Assembly: GCA_946613705.1 (NCBI GenBank)
Contig: CAMOFU010000152.1
Location: 1 to 6,089 of the forward strand
From: an uncultured Clostridia bacterium
GTDB lineage: Bacteria; Bacillota; Clostridia; Oscillospirales; Ruminococcaceae
Length of the DNA: 6,089 bases
Direction of reading: 5' to 3'
Below the pieces are notes generated by a model, which was not told the DNA's origin, did no database searches, and was given only the letters and a program-made list of their open reading frames with translations. A program made the translations under genes and the position numbers. This document shows positions 1-6,075 of this stretch, piece by piece; the stretch's first letter is position 1, and the number at the start of each line of letters is the position of its first letter.

Positions 1-1991
1 TCCTCCTCCGATGAGGTATCCTCTTCCGACGATGCATCGGACTCCGAGGAGCTGTCGGGCTCGTCGGGCTCCTCCTGCTCGTATTCCAGTCCATAGCCCA
101 AAGGATAGAGCACCCGATCTGAATAGCTCTGTTCCTCGTTGAGCGCAAGGATATCAACGGGCAGCTTTCCTGTCGGAGAGTTCCCTCCGAATACCGTTAT
201 CAGCGCAGCGGGGTAGTTCACACCGTAAGCGGGGTTTTCTTCGCCGTCAACGGGGAGCGCCTCCATAGGGTTCGCGCTGTAGCAGGCAAGCACCGCGTCT
301 GCCTCCGTAAGCCTTGCAATGTCATAGGGCTGGTTGCCGCTTATTGCGATGACCTTTTTTCCGTTCTCGTGTGCCAGACTGACAAGCTCGTCGAAGAACA
401 CTGCCTGCCAGCCGCTGCTTTCATTGCTGTTGAAGTTGGCGGCACGGTACATCTCGAAGTCAACTATCACAGCGTCCGCAGACCTGATGCTGTCCTCAAA
501 ATCCGCTGCGGTATGGTCACGCAGGCAGTGGCAGTCGGCAGTTACGCCGTCAGCGGTCACTCCGTCTGCCTTCAGCCTGTTGAGCGCGAAATAGATGGTG
601 TTCTCGGCATTGCTGTAGGGATAAAAATATGCAACACGGCTGTTGTCATCAAGCTTCAGCGGCAGCACTCCGCCGTCATTTTTTATCAGCGTTACCGCCC
701 TCTCGGCGATCTGCAGCGCTCTCTCGCGGTTCTGCGTCGAGCCGACGGTGTTTCGTGCTGCTTCGGCATCGGGAGCGATGTGCTCGAGGATACCGCGCTC
801 CTGCTTCATCGTAAGTATCCTCGTGACCGACTTATCTACGGTCTCCTCGGAGATATGGCCGTCCCTTACGCGATCTGCCAGATCATTGATGTACTGTTCG
901 AGGTCTTCCATCTCCTCAGCATTGCGTATCATCGCAGGCTCAAGGATAATATCCACGCCTGCATTGATGGCAAGCTCTGCGGCATCTATCCTGTCGAAGT
1001 TTTCACTGATGGCATTCATCAGCATCGCATCTGTGATGACCACACCGTCATAGCCGAGGTCGCCGCGGAGGATATCGGTGATGATCGTTTTTGAAAGGGT
1101 GGCGGGCAGGGTTATCGGCTCGTTGTCGAGCTTGGAGATGTATTGTTCCTTCTCGATCTGCGGGAACTGGATATGCGCAGTCATTATCATGTCCGTGCCT
1201 GCCTCAATAGCTGCGGCATAGGGATAGAGCTCCAGCTTTTTCAGCTCGTCGTAGCTTTTGTCGATAAGCGGCAGACCCGTATGGCTGTCAACGCCCGTGT
1301 CGCCGTGGCCCGGGAAATGCTTGGCAGCGGTAACGGCACCTGTGCTGTGCAGACCGTTGATATACGCTGCTCCCAGAGTGCTCACCAGCTCGGGGTCGGA
1401 CGAGAAGGAGCGGATGTTTATTACGGGATTGAGGGGGTTGTTGTTCACGTCGATAACGGGAGCAAGATCCGTGTTGATGCCGACCGACATTATCTCGCTG
1501 CCGAGTATCTGCGCATTGTCATAGGTGAGCTGCGGGTCACGGGCGGCACCGAGCGCCATATTGCCGCAGGTCGTTGTTCCCGTGCTCAGGCGGTAGATAT
1601 CGCCGCCCTCCTGGTCTGCCGCTATGAGCATCGGTATGCCGCAGCCGCCCGAAAGCGCTGCCTGCTGTATCTCCTCGGTCAGAGCGGTCACCTGGTCAAT
1701 GCTCTCGATGTTCGATGCAAAGAGCGCTGTGCCGGCGAATTCGTGTTCGCCTATGAATTCCCGCAGGCTGTCGTTGAGAGAATAGATGTTGGTCTGTTCC
1801 CCGCCGTCGCTCCACGGACGGAGGGTTATCATTATCATCTGCTCAAGCTTCTGCTCGAGCGTCATCCCCGAGACGATCTCTGTGACAGTTCTTTCGGTGC
1901 TCTCCCCTTCCGCGTATGCGGTCACAGCTGCGGACGAGAGAGCAATTGCCGCAGCACTCAGCAGAGCGGCAGCGGATCTTATCATTCTCAT
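1..1991 (-). CDS. nagZ: Secreted NagZ-type GH3 beta-N-acetylhexosaminidase, C-terminus cut off by window edge
   Basis: The enzyme should remove non-reducing terminal GlcNAc from muropeptides or chito-oligosaccharides outside the membrane. The frame stays open from the ATG at 1991 to the left edge: 663 codons and no stop. Residues 1-27 form a signal peptide (two Arg, an Ala/Leu-rich core, AYA before the likely cleavage site). The TIM-barrel domain (about 35-375) shows DQEGG (D126), NPVINIRSFSSDP, KHFPGHGDT at 224-232 and the D235-S-H237 dyad that marks NagZ-type enzymes. The nucleophile Asp is D321 in VVITDAM. In the Bacillus subtilis two-domain enzyme, as I recall it, the equivalents are D123, H234 and D318, a constant offset of three. 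A second alpha/beta domain (about 420-637) follows, with GVLPL at 441-445. Residues 638-663 are almost only Ser, Glu, Asp and Pro, a linker typical of Gram-positive exported proteins, so a wall anchor, membrane anchor or further domain probably lies outside. The start at 1991 is chosen for its ribosome site. An in-frame ATG at 2000 is the alternative. Some GH3 enzymes with this dyad are reported as phosphorylases, so the exact reaction is open. Confidence 0.93.
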   Translation of the reverse strand, partial: MRMIRSAAALLSAAAIALSSAAVTAYAEGESTERTVTEIVSGMTLEQKLEQMIMITLRPWSDGGEQTNIYSLNDSLREFIGEHEFAGTALFASNIESIDQVTALTEEIQQAALSGGCGIPMLIAADQEGGDIYRLSTGTTTCGNMALGAARDPQLTYDNAQILGSEIMSVGINTDLAPVIDVNNNPLNPVINIRSFSSDPELVSTLGAAYINGLHSTGAVTAAKHFPGHGDTGVDSHTGLPLIDKSYDELKKLELYPYAAAIEAGTDMIMTAHIQFPQIEKEQYISKLDNEPITLPATLSKTIITDILRGDLGYDGVVITDAMLMNAISENFDRIDAAELAINAGVDIILEPAMIRNAEEMEDLEQYINDLADRVRDGHISEETVDKSVTRILTMKQERGILEHIAPDAEAARNTVGSTQNRERALQIAERAVTLIKNDGGVLPLKLDDNSRVAYFYPYSNAENTIYFALNRLKADGVTADGVTADCHCLRDHTAADFEDSIRSADAVIVDFEMYRAANFNSNESSGWQAVFFDELVSLAHENGKKVIAISGNQPYDIARLTEADAVLACYSANPMEALPVDGEENPAYGVNYPAALITVFGGNSPTGKLPVDILALNEEQSYSDRVLYPLGYGLEYEQEEPDEPDSSSESDASSEEDTSSEE

Positions 1992-2006
1992 GTATATCAT
2001 TCCTTT
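1992..2006 (-). promoter_or_regulatory. Ribosome binding site that decides the GH3 start
   Basis: AAAGGA (2006-2001) lies 9 nt before the ATG at 1991. It directly abuts the other in-frame ATG at 2000, leaving no spacer. The downstream ATG is therefore the likely start. It also gives the cleaner signal peptide. Confidence 0.75.
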
Positions 2007-2015
2007 GCTTTATTT

Positions 2016-2027
2016 GACCTTTCGGCC
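2016..2027 (-). other. Small GNRA-capped hairpin in the GH3 leader
   Basis: On the minus strand the leader reads GGCC-GAAA-GGTC, a 4-bp stem (one G-U pair as RNA) closed by a GAAA tetraloop. It sits about 10 nt upstream of the AAAGGA ribosome site. It is short and could be chance. It might stabilise the mRNA 5' end, but no known regulatory RNA is recognised. Confidence 0.3.
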
Positions 2028-2033
2028 TTAGTA

Positions 2034-2063
2034 ATTACAATTACAATTACAATTATAATTATA
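2034..2063 (-). repeat. Five tandem TRTAAT hexamers overlapping the GH3 promoter
   Basis: Read on the minus strand, 2063 to 2034 is exactly TATAAT, TATAAT, TGTAAT, TGTAAT, TGTAAT: five contiguous 6-bp units with one variable position. The first unit coincides with the predicted -10 box, and the rest run through the expected transcription start into the leader. A short tandem array of this kind can expand or contract by strand slippage. Every unit also resembles a -10 hexamer. Confidence 0.9.
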
Positions 2064-2066
2064 CCA
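2058..2066 (-). promoter_or_regulatory. Extended -10 promoter of the GH3 gene
   Basis: The minus strand reads TGG-TATAAT (2066-2058), a perfect -10 hexamer with the TGn extension. No good -35 box is seen at 16-18 bp; the nearest TTGATG is 20 bp upstream. An extended -10 can compensate for a weak -35. Transcription would start near 2050, giving a leader of about 60 nt. A second perfect TATAAT directly follows (2057-2052). The promoter lies downstream of the ABC terminator, so the GH3 gene is probably its own unit. Confidence 0.7.
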
Positions 2067-2186
2067 TATTTTTCGGCGCAAAGCATCAAATCGCGGCTGT
2101 TTTGAAATAAAAATAATGTATGAAGTTTCAGACGGATTTTTGTGCAATACTTCCAAATCCAATATCTGAATCAACACCGTCGGCGC

Positions 2187-2221
2187 AGAGAAAAGGGCGG
2201 GAAAGCCGCTTCCCGCCCTTT
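2187..2221 (-). terminator. Intrinsic terminator of the ABC transporter operon
   Basis: A perfect 12-bp stem (2192-2203 with 2210-2221) has the GC-rich core GGGCGGG, a 6-nt loop, and on the minus strand a tail reading TTTTCTC. It begins about 29 nt beyond the stop codon of the second ABC gene, as expected for the end of that unit. The A/T flanks on both sides of the stem mean it might also work on the plus strand, where no gene is seen to need it. Confidence 0.9.
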
Positions 2222-2249
2222 ATTCATCTTATTTGCTTATCTGCATGGT

Positions 2250-3983
2250 TCAGAGCCGCCACGATGCAGCCTCCCGCCTGCTTTCCACAAAGCTGCGGTA
2301 GATACCGTCAGCCTGCATCAGCTCATCATGTGTTCCCTGCTCGGCTATCCTTCCGCCGTCGATGACGATTATCCGATCGGCGCTGCGGACGGTCTTGAGC
2401 CTGTGTGCGATCATGATGATCGTCTTCTCTCTGGTAAGCGCCTCTATCGCCTTCATCAGCTCCGCCTCGTTCTCGGGGTCAACGTTCGCGGTCGCCTCGT
2501 CGAGCACTATTATCGGTGCGTCCTTCATTATCGCGCGGGCTATGGATATCCTCTGCTTCTCGCCGCCCGAGAGAGATGCTCCGCCCTCGCCGATGACCGT
2601 GTCATAGCCGTCGGCAAGCTGCATGATAAAGTCGTGGCAGCACGCCTTTTTCGCAGCCTCGATGACCTTCTCCATCGACGCCTCGGGCTGACCGAAGCGT
2701 ATGTTGTTGGCAACGGTGTCCGCAAACAGATATACCCGCTGGAACACAAAGCTGTAATTGCGCATCAGTGAGTCCATGCTGTATTCGCGGATATCTATGC
2801 CGCCGAGAGTCACCCTGCCGCCGTCAACGTCCCAGAAGCGCGACAGCAGCGAGGTAAGCGTCGTCTTTCCTCCGCCCGAGGGCCCGACTATCGCAGTTGT
2901 GGTGCGCTCGGGAATGTCAAGGGATATCCCGTCGATTATCCTGCGCTTTTCGTAGGCGAAGGTGATGTTCTCCGCCGCGATGCCGCAGTGAGCGGGCTTT
3001 ATATCCTTGCCCGAAATATCCATCTGAGGTGTGTCAAGTATCTCCTTTGCCTGCCGCACGCTCACATCGACCGTTCTGAGCAGTGCCGAATAATTGCCCG
3101 CATTGTCGAGCTGCGCGTATATCAGGTATGCGCTTATCACCATTATTATCGCAGTCAGCAGATCCATGCTCCCGCCAATGTACATCAGTACGGAGGCAAG
3201 CACGATGACGGTACCCAGCGCCTTCAGCCAGAAGCTCTGAAGCGTCATGAACGGTATCAGCTTCAGCTCCATTGCCGAGTTTGCCTGCTCGTTCTCGTCT
3301 ATCGCGGTGTTGAGGCTGCGGCTCTGATCTCCCGTCAGACCGAACGTCCTCACCTCGAATATCCCCCGGATATATTCGATCACCCCGGCAACGAGCGCCG
3401 AGTCCTTTTCGAGCTTGCGTGCCGCCATGTCTGCCGACACCTTCATCATTCCGCTGTTTATCGCAAAGAACACAACGAGCCCGCCGCAGAGTATCAGCCC
3501 TATCCGCAGGTCAAATACCAGTATCATAACGGTTATGACCGCTGTGGAAAGCAGCCCCGAGCACACGATCATCACGACCCTTGTCGCAACGTTTTCAAGG
3601 TTCTGCATCGTGTTCGTCGTGACCGACATTATCCGCCCCAGACTGTTTTCGTTGTAGTAGCCCATAGGCAGGTATCTCAGGTGCTCTGCCAGCTGCATAC
3701 GCTTTTCGGCACAGGTGTTGTAGCCGCCCTCGGTCTGGAGCATCGTCGCCTTTGACTTGAACGCCCCCGCGCCGATGATGCTCACAAGCATTATCCCGAG
3801 GCAGGCAAGGCAGGTCTTTGCGCTCACGCTGCCGTCGAGCAGCGCCTTTATCATCAGGTATATCGCGGGTATTTTCAGCGCCTCGAATATCGCCTGGAAC
3901 AGGCTCAGCAGGATAGAAGCATAAAAGCGCTTCCTGTCCTCTTTATTGCAGAAATCAAAGAAGTTTTGCAGTATCTTAAACAT
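2250..3983 (-). CDS. ABC half-transporter (fused membrane and ATPase domains), second subunit of a heterodimeric pair
   Basis: This 577-residue protein has the usual length and order of an exporter-fold half-transporter. Six hydrophobic helices lie at about 19-47, 57-74, 133-158, 160-178, 247-268 and 273-290. The ATPase domain covers about 335-577. All ATPase motifs are intact: Walker A GPSGGGKTT (367-375), Q-loop Q415, signature LSGGEKQ (471-477), Walker B IIVLDE with catalytic E496, D-loop region ANVDPENE and switch H527. The start at 3983 (MFKILQ) overlaps the upstream gene's stop by 8 nt, which implies translational coupling. A longer reading from 4061 would add 26 Cys/Arg-rich residues lying inside the upstream gene and is unlikely. 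The partner is the preceding half-transporter. Automatic annotation would probably say multidrug exporter, but neither substrate nor direction can be read from the sequence. The protein ends near TGG-CGG-CTC-TGA, just before the terminator. Confidence 0.95.
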   Translation of the reverse strand: MFKILQNFFDFCNKEDRKRFYASILLSLFQAIFEALKIPAIYLMIKALLDGSVSAKTCLACLGIMLVSIIGAGAFKSKATMLQTEGGYNTCAEKRMQLAEHLRYLPMGYYNENSLGRIMSVTTNTMQNLENVATRVVMIVCSGLLSTAVITVMILVFDLRIGLILCGGLVVFFAINSGMMKVSADMAARKLEKDSALVAGVIEYIRGIFEVRTFGLTGDQSRSLNTAIDENEQANSAMELKLIPFMTLQSFWLKALGTVIVLASVLMYIGGSMDLLTAIIMVISAYLIYAQLDNAGNYSALLRTVDVSVRQAKEILDTPQMDISGKDIKPAHCGIAAENITFAYEKRRIIDGISLDIPERTTTAIVGPSGGGKTTLTSLLSRFWDVDGGRVTLGGIDIREYSMDSLMRNYSFVFQRVYLFADTVANNIRFGQPEASMEKVIEAAKKACCHDFIMQLADGYDTVIGEGGASLSGGEKQRISIARAIMKDAPIIVLDEATANVDPENEAELMKAIEALTREKTIIMIAHRLKTVRSADRIIVIDGGRIAEQGTHDELMQADGIYRSFVESRREAASWRL

Positions 3984-5727
3984 CGCTCTCACCGTCCTTT
4001 GCAGAGATATGCGCCGCCCACATCGAGCTGTACAGCCCACCCCTGCGCAGCAGCTCGTCATGGGTCCCCTGCTCCTCGATATTGCCGTCGTTTATGACAT
4101 AGAGCCTGTCGGCATTCTTTACGGTAGAGAGCCTGTGCGCGATGACGATGAGCGTCCTGCCGCGAACGAGCTTCGCCACACTGCGCTGTATGACTGCCTC
4201 GTTCTCGGGGTCGGTATAGGCTGTTGCCTCGTCGAGTATTATTATATCCGCATTCTTGAGCATGGCGCGGGCTATCGAGATGCGCTGCCGCTCGCCGCCC
4301 GAGAGATGCCCGCCCGAGGTGCCGACTAACGTATCATAGCCGTTTTCAAGCCCCATTATGAACTCGTGGCAGCCGCATTTCTTCGCTGCCTCCTCGACCT
4401 CGCTGTCGGAGGCACTGCGGTCGCCGAGACGGATATTCTCCCGCACCGTCAGGTCAAACAGATAGTTGTCCTGCGAAACGTAGGCTATCCTGCGGTTGTA
4501 GTCCTCGAGCGGTATCTCCCTGATATCCACCCCGCCGAATGAGATGCTGCCGCTGTCGGGGTCCCAGAGACTTGCGATCAGCCTTGCCGCAGTGGACTTC
4601 CCGCTGCCCGACGGTCCGACGAGCGCTATGAACTCGCCCTGATGCACCGTCATCGAGATGCCGTGGAGTATCTCCTTGTCATCATAGCTGAAGCGCACAT
4701 TGTCGAGCCTGATGTCGCCGCCGACTATCTGCTTTGTGAGCTTCTCGGGGCGATGCATCTCGGGCGCGTCGATGATGCTCCTCACCTCGGTGACGATCGT
4801 GTCCATCTGCGCGATATCGTCCGAATAGGACATTACCCTTATCAGCGGCTCGATCAGCCCGACTGTGAGTATGATGACGGTGATGAAGTCAGCCGTGTCT
4901 ATCGTGCCGTGCATAGCCATCACTCCGCCGATCGGCAGCACCGAGAGCATCGTCGCGGGCATGATGCACATGGCAAAGGTCATATACACGTTGCATTTTC
5001 TCATCCAGTCAACAAAGCTCGCAGCGCTCTCTTTTGCGGCGGCGGCGAATTTCTCGTAGCTCGACTGCGCCTTGCCGAACACCTTTATGACCTCGATGCC
5101 GTTGATGTACTCGGTGGTGACGGCATTGAGCGCCTTTGTCGCCCTGACCGCCCTGCGGTAGTTCTCCTCGTAGCCGAACATCATCAGCATATAGCAGACT
5201 ATCCCGAGCGGCACAGTCACGAGCGCCGCAAGCCCGAGCTTCCAGCTTATGACAAAGACATACACGAGTATGATGATCGGCGCACCGATGCCCGTTGTGA
5301 ACTCGGGCAGGATATGCGCAAGCGTTGTTTCTATGCTGTCGATACGCTCGACTACCGTGCTTTTCAAAGCGCCCGAGGGGCGGCTTATGACATCTCCGAG
5401 CGGCTGTCTTGCCAGCTTGTCAAGCGCCTTCTTCCGTATCACGGCAAGGGTGTGGAAGGTCGCAAGATGCGAGTTGGCAGTTGACAGCGCATGGAACAGC
5501 GAATGCCCCAGCCACAGAGCCAGTATGATAACGCAGTTGATGATATACGCGCTTTTGTCGGTGCTGCCCGCAAGCAGATCCTTCACTATCTCCGCGATGA
5601 AATAATACGGCACTATACCGCAGATCATGCTGAACAACGCAAGTATCACGCTCAGCACGAACTTTCCCTTCCGCTCTTCCGACTGGCTCAGAAGCCACCC
5701 GAAGGAGCCGTTTTTGTCCTTTCCCAT
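3976..5727 (-). CDS. ABC half-transporter (fused membrane and ATPase domains), first subunit of a heterodimeric pair
   Basis: This 583-residue exporter-fold half-transporter has hydrophobic helices at about 22-45, 60-80, 139-160, 163-183, 246-270 and 280-297, followed by an ATPase domain (about 336-583). The motifs are complete: Walker A GPSGSGKST (371-379), Q-loop Q419, signature LSGGERQ (475-481), Walker B IIILDE with catalytic E500, D-loop region AYTDPENE and switch H531. Both members of the pair therefore appear to have consensus ATP sites, unlike heterodimers with one degenerate site. The start at 5727 (MGKDKNG) is chosen because a strong GGGAGGAG lies 5 nt upstream. An in-frame ATG at 5766 would add 13 residues but has no ribosome site. 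The gene is first after a good promoter and overlaps the next half-transporter by 8 nt. From memory, the DPENE ending of the D-loop region also occurs in siderophore-related half-transporters such as YbtP/IrtA, so import cannot be excluded. The substrate is unknown. Confidence 0.95.
   Translation of the reverse strand: MGKDKNGSFGWLLSQSEERKGKFVLSVILALFSMICGIVPYYFIAEIVKDLLAGSTDKSAYIINCVIILALWLGHSLFHALSTANSHLATFHTLAVIRKKALDKLARQPLGDVISRPSGALKSTVVERIDSIETTLAHILPEFTTGIGAPIIILVYVFVISWKLGLAALVTVPLGIVCYMLMMFGYEENYRRAVRATKALNAVTTEYINGIEVIKVFGKAQSSYEKFAAAAKESAASFVDWMRKCNVYMTFAMCIMPATMLSVLPIGGVMAMHGTIDTADFITVIILTVGLIEPLIRVMSYSDDIAQMDTIVTEVRSIIDAPEMHRPEKLTKQIVGGDIRLDNVRFSYDDKEILHGISMTVHQGEFIALVGPSGSGKSTAARLIASLWDPDSGSISFGGVDIREIPLEDYNRRIAYVSQDNYLFDLTVRENIRLGDRSASDSEVEEAAKKCGCHEFIMGLENGYDTLVGTSGGHLSGGERQRISIARAMLKNADIIILDEATAYTDPENEAVIQRSVAKLVRGRTLIVIAHRLSTVKNADRLYVINDGNIEEQGTHDELLRRGGLYSSMWAAHISAKDGESDV
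3984..4000 (-). promoter_or_regulatory. Ribosome binding site of the second ABC gene, inside the first
   Basis: Upstream of the ATG at 3983 the minus strand has AAAGGA (4000-3995) and then GGTGAG (3993-3988). Together these resemble an extended Shine-Dalgarno (AAGGAGGTGA) with one inserted base. Spacing from GGTGAG to ATG is 4 nt. It lies in the last codons of the first ABC gene, which fits coupled translation through the 8-nt ATG/TAA overlap. Confidence 0.6.
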
Positions 5728-5740
5728 CAGTTCTCCTCCC
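5728..5740 (-). promoter_or_regulatory. Strong ribosome binding site that decides the first ABC start
   Basis: The minus strand shows GGGAGGAG (5740-5733) followed by a 5-nt spacer and ATG at 5727. This is the best ribosome site in the window. It rules in favour of MGKDKNG over the upstream in-frame ATG at 5766, which is preceded only by CGCTAACC. Confidence 0.85.
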
Positions 5741-5819
5741 GATCTCTGCGACCCTGTGCGCGACATGGTTAGCGATGCCTAACACACGGTCGGAAATAGC
5801 GCCCCGATAACCGAGGCAG
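5741..5819 (-). other. Leader of the ABC operon with two small hairpins
   Basis: From the expected start near 5819 to the ribosome site the leader is about 80 nt. It holds two possible stems: CCTCG-GTTAT-CGGGG (5816-5802, one G-U pair) and GTTAG-GCATCG-CTAAC (5783-5768). Neither is followed by a U tract, so they are not terminators, and no known riboswitch is recognised. A potential 13-codon in-frame extension from ATG 5766 lies in the downstream half. Confidence 0.35.
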
Positions 5820-5825
5820 CTATTT

Positions 5826-5854
5826 AGTATAACACATTATCCTTCTGCTGTCCG
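5826..5854 (-). promoter_or_regulatory. Promoter of the ABC transporter operon
   Basis: The minus strand reads CGGACA (5854-5849, four of six matches to TTGACA), a 17-bp spacer, then TATACT (5831-5826) preceded by TGT, the extended -10 form. Spacing is ideal. It lies about 100 bp upstream of the first ABC start. A perfect inverted repeat ends one base before the -35 box, which suggests control by a repressor or activator. Confidence 0.75.
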
Positions 5855-5855
5855 C

Positions 5856-5884
5856 TCCGAACGGCTGCAATTGCTCCGTTCGGA
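5856..5884. promoter_or_regulatory. Perfect 9-bp inverted repeat, putative operator of the ABC operon
   Basis: TCCGAACGG (5856-5864) and CCGTTCGGA (5876-5884) are exact reverse complements around an 11-bp centre that itself contains the palindrome GCAATTGC. CGC and GCG extend the pairing after a one-base bulge. The repeat ends immediately upstream of the ABC -35 box. Neither side has a T tract, so an intrinsic terminator is unlikely. Position and dyad symmetry suit binding of a dimeric regulator (a TetR- or MarR-like protein would fit), but no regulator gene is visible in the window. Confidence 0.6.
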
Positions 5885-5995
5885 CGCGCAGCGTAAATGC
5901 CCCGACGATACGATACACATATGATATAAAAGTTTATTATTCGTTCACCGATAATTTACATTGTTTTTATCTCTGAAAGCAGATCTCCGAAGTAA
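5885..5995. other. AT-rich intergenic stretch with no gene seen
   Basis: This is part of the gene-free 362 bp right of the ABC operon. No frame here has a convincing start, ribosome site or codon pattern. The core (about 5918-5970) is AT-rich, with runs such as GATATAAAAG and TTTATTATTC that could give weak -10 boxes on either strand. No well-spaced promoter was found. Confidence 0.4.
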
Positions 5996-6075
5996 AGGCA
6001 ACACCGCACGACCCCTGTGCATCAGTATGCGCAGCCTCAACTGGCGTTGAGGCACAGATTTTCGTCAGATTGCCT
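5996..6075. repeat. 80-bp nested inverted-repeat element, possible dispersed repeat or structured RNA
   Basis: The ends AGGCAA (5996-6001) and TTGCCT (6070-6075) are exact inverted repeats. Inside them, CTGTG (6015-6019) pairs with CACAG (6053-6057). At the centre GCCTCAAC-TGGC-GTTGAGGC (6034-6053) makes an 8-bp hairpin with a 4-nt loop; its last base pair competes with the middle stem. Three concentric stems in 80 bp are more than expected by chance. It lacks tRNA hallmarks and a T tract. It could be a REP- or MITE-like dispersed repeat or a small structured RNA; the sequence alone does not decide. Confidence refers to the structure, not to its function. Confidence 0.55.

Noticed and set aside
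7..41. Inverted repeats TCCGATG/CATCGGA at the left edge
   Set aside because: They fall inside the repetitive Ser/Asp/Glu codons of the linker, where such complementarity arises easily, so no regulatory role is inferred.
1143..2105. Long plus-strand open frame (320 codons) opposite the GH3 gene
   Set aside because: It is antisense to a gene with a complete set of GH3 catalytic motifs. Its translation is rich in Cys, His and Arg, has no recognisable domain and ends in an Ile-Thr run from the hexamer array.
2988..3755. Plus-strand open frame of 255 codons opposite the second ABC gene
   Set aside because: The composition (His, Arg, Tyr-rich, no domain) and full antisense overlap with a well-supported gene make it a shadow frame.
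3984..4061. N-terminal extension of the second ABC protein to an ATG at 4061
   Set aside because: The added residues are Cys/Arg-rich and lie wholly within the end of the first ABC gene. The ATG at 3983 gives the usual family N-terminus and an 8-nt overlap with an upstream ribosome site.
4642..5484. Plus-strand open frame of 280 codons opposite the first ABC gene
   Set aside because: It is antisense to the membrane and ATPase domains of a clear ABC protein. The His/Arg/Asp-rich translation is typical of a shadow of GC-rich coding DNA.
1..5727. The ABC pair as the dedicated uptake system for products of the hexosaminidase
   Set aside because: Exporter-fold half-transporters without a binding protein are not known sugar or muropeptide importers of that kind. 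A strong terminator and separate promoter split the two units.
5856..5884. Palindrome as an intrinsic terminator for an upstream gene
   Set aside because: No T tract follows the arms on either strand, and the repeat sits against a promoter rather than after a stop codon.
5996..6075. Element as a tRNA gene
   Set aside because: The length and paired ends are suggestive, but there is no TTCRA-type T-loop, no D-loop GG and no anticodon arm in the right place on either strand.
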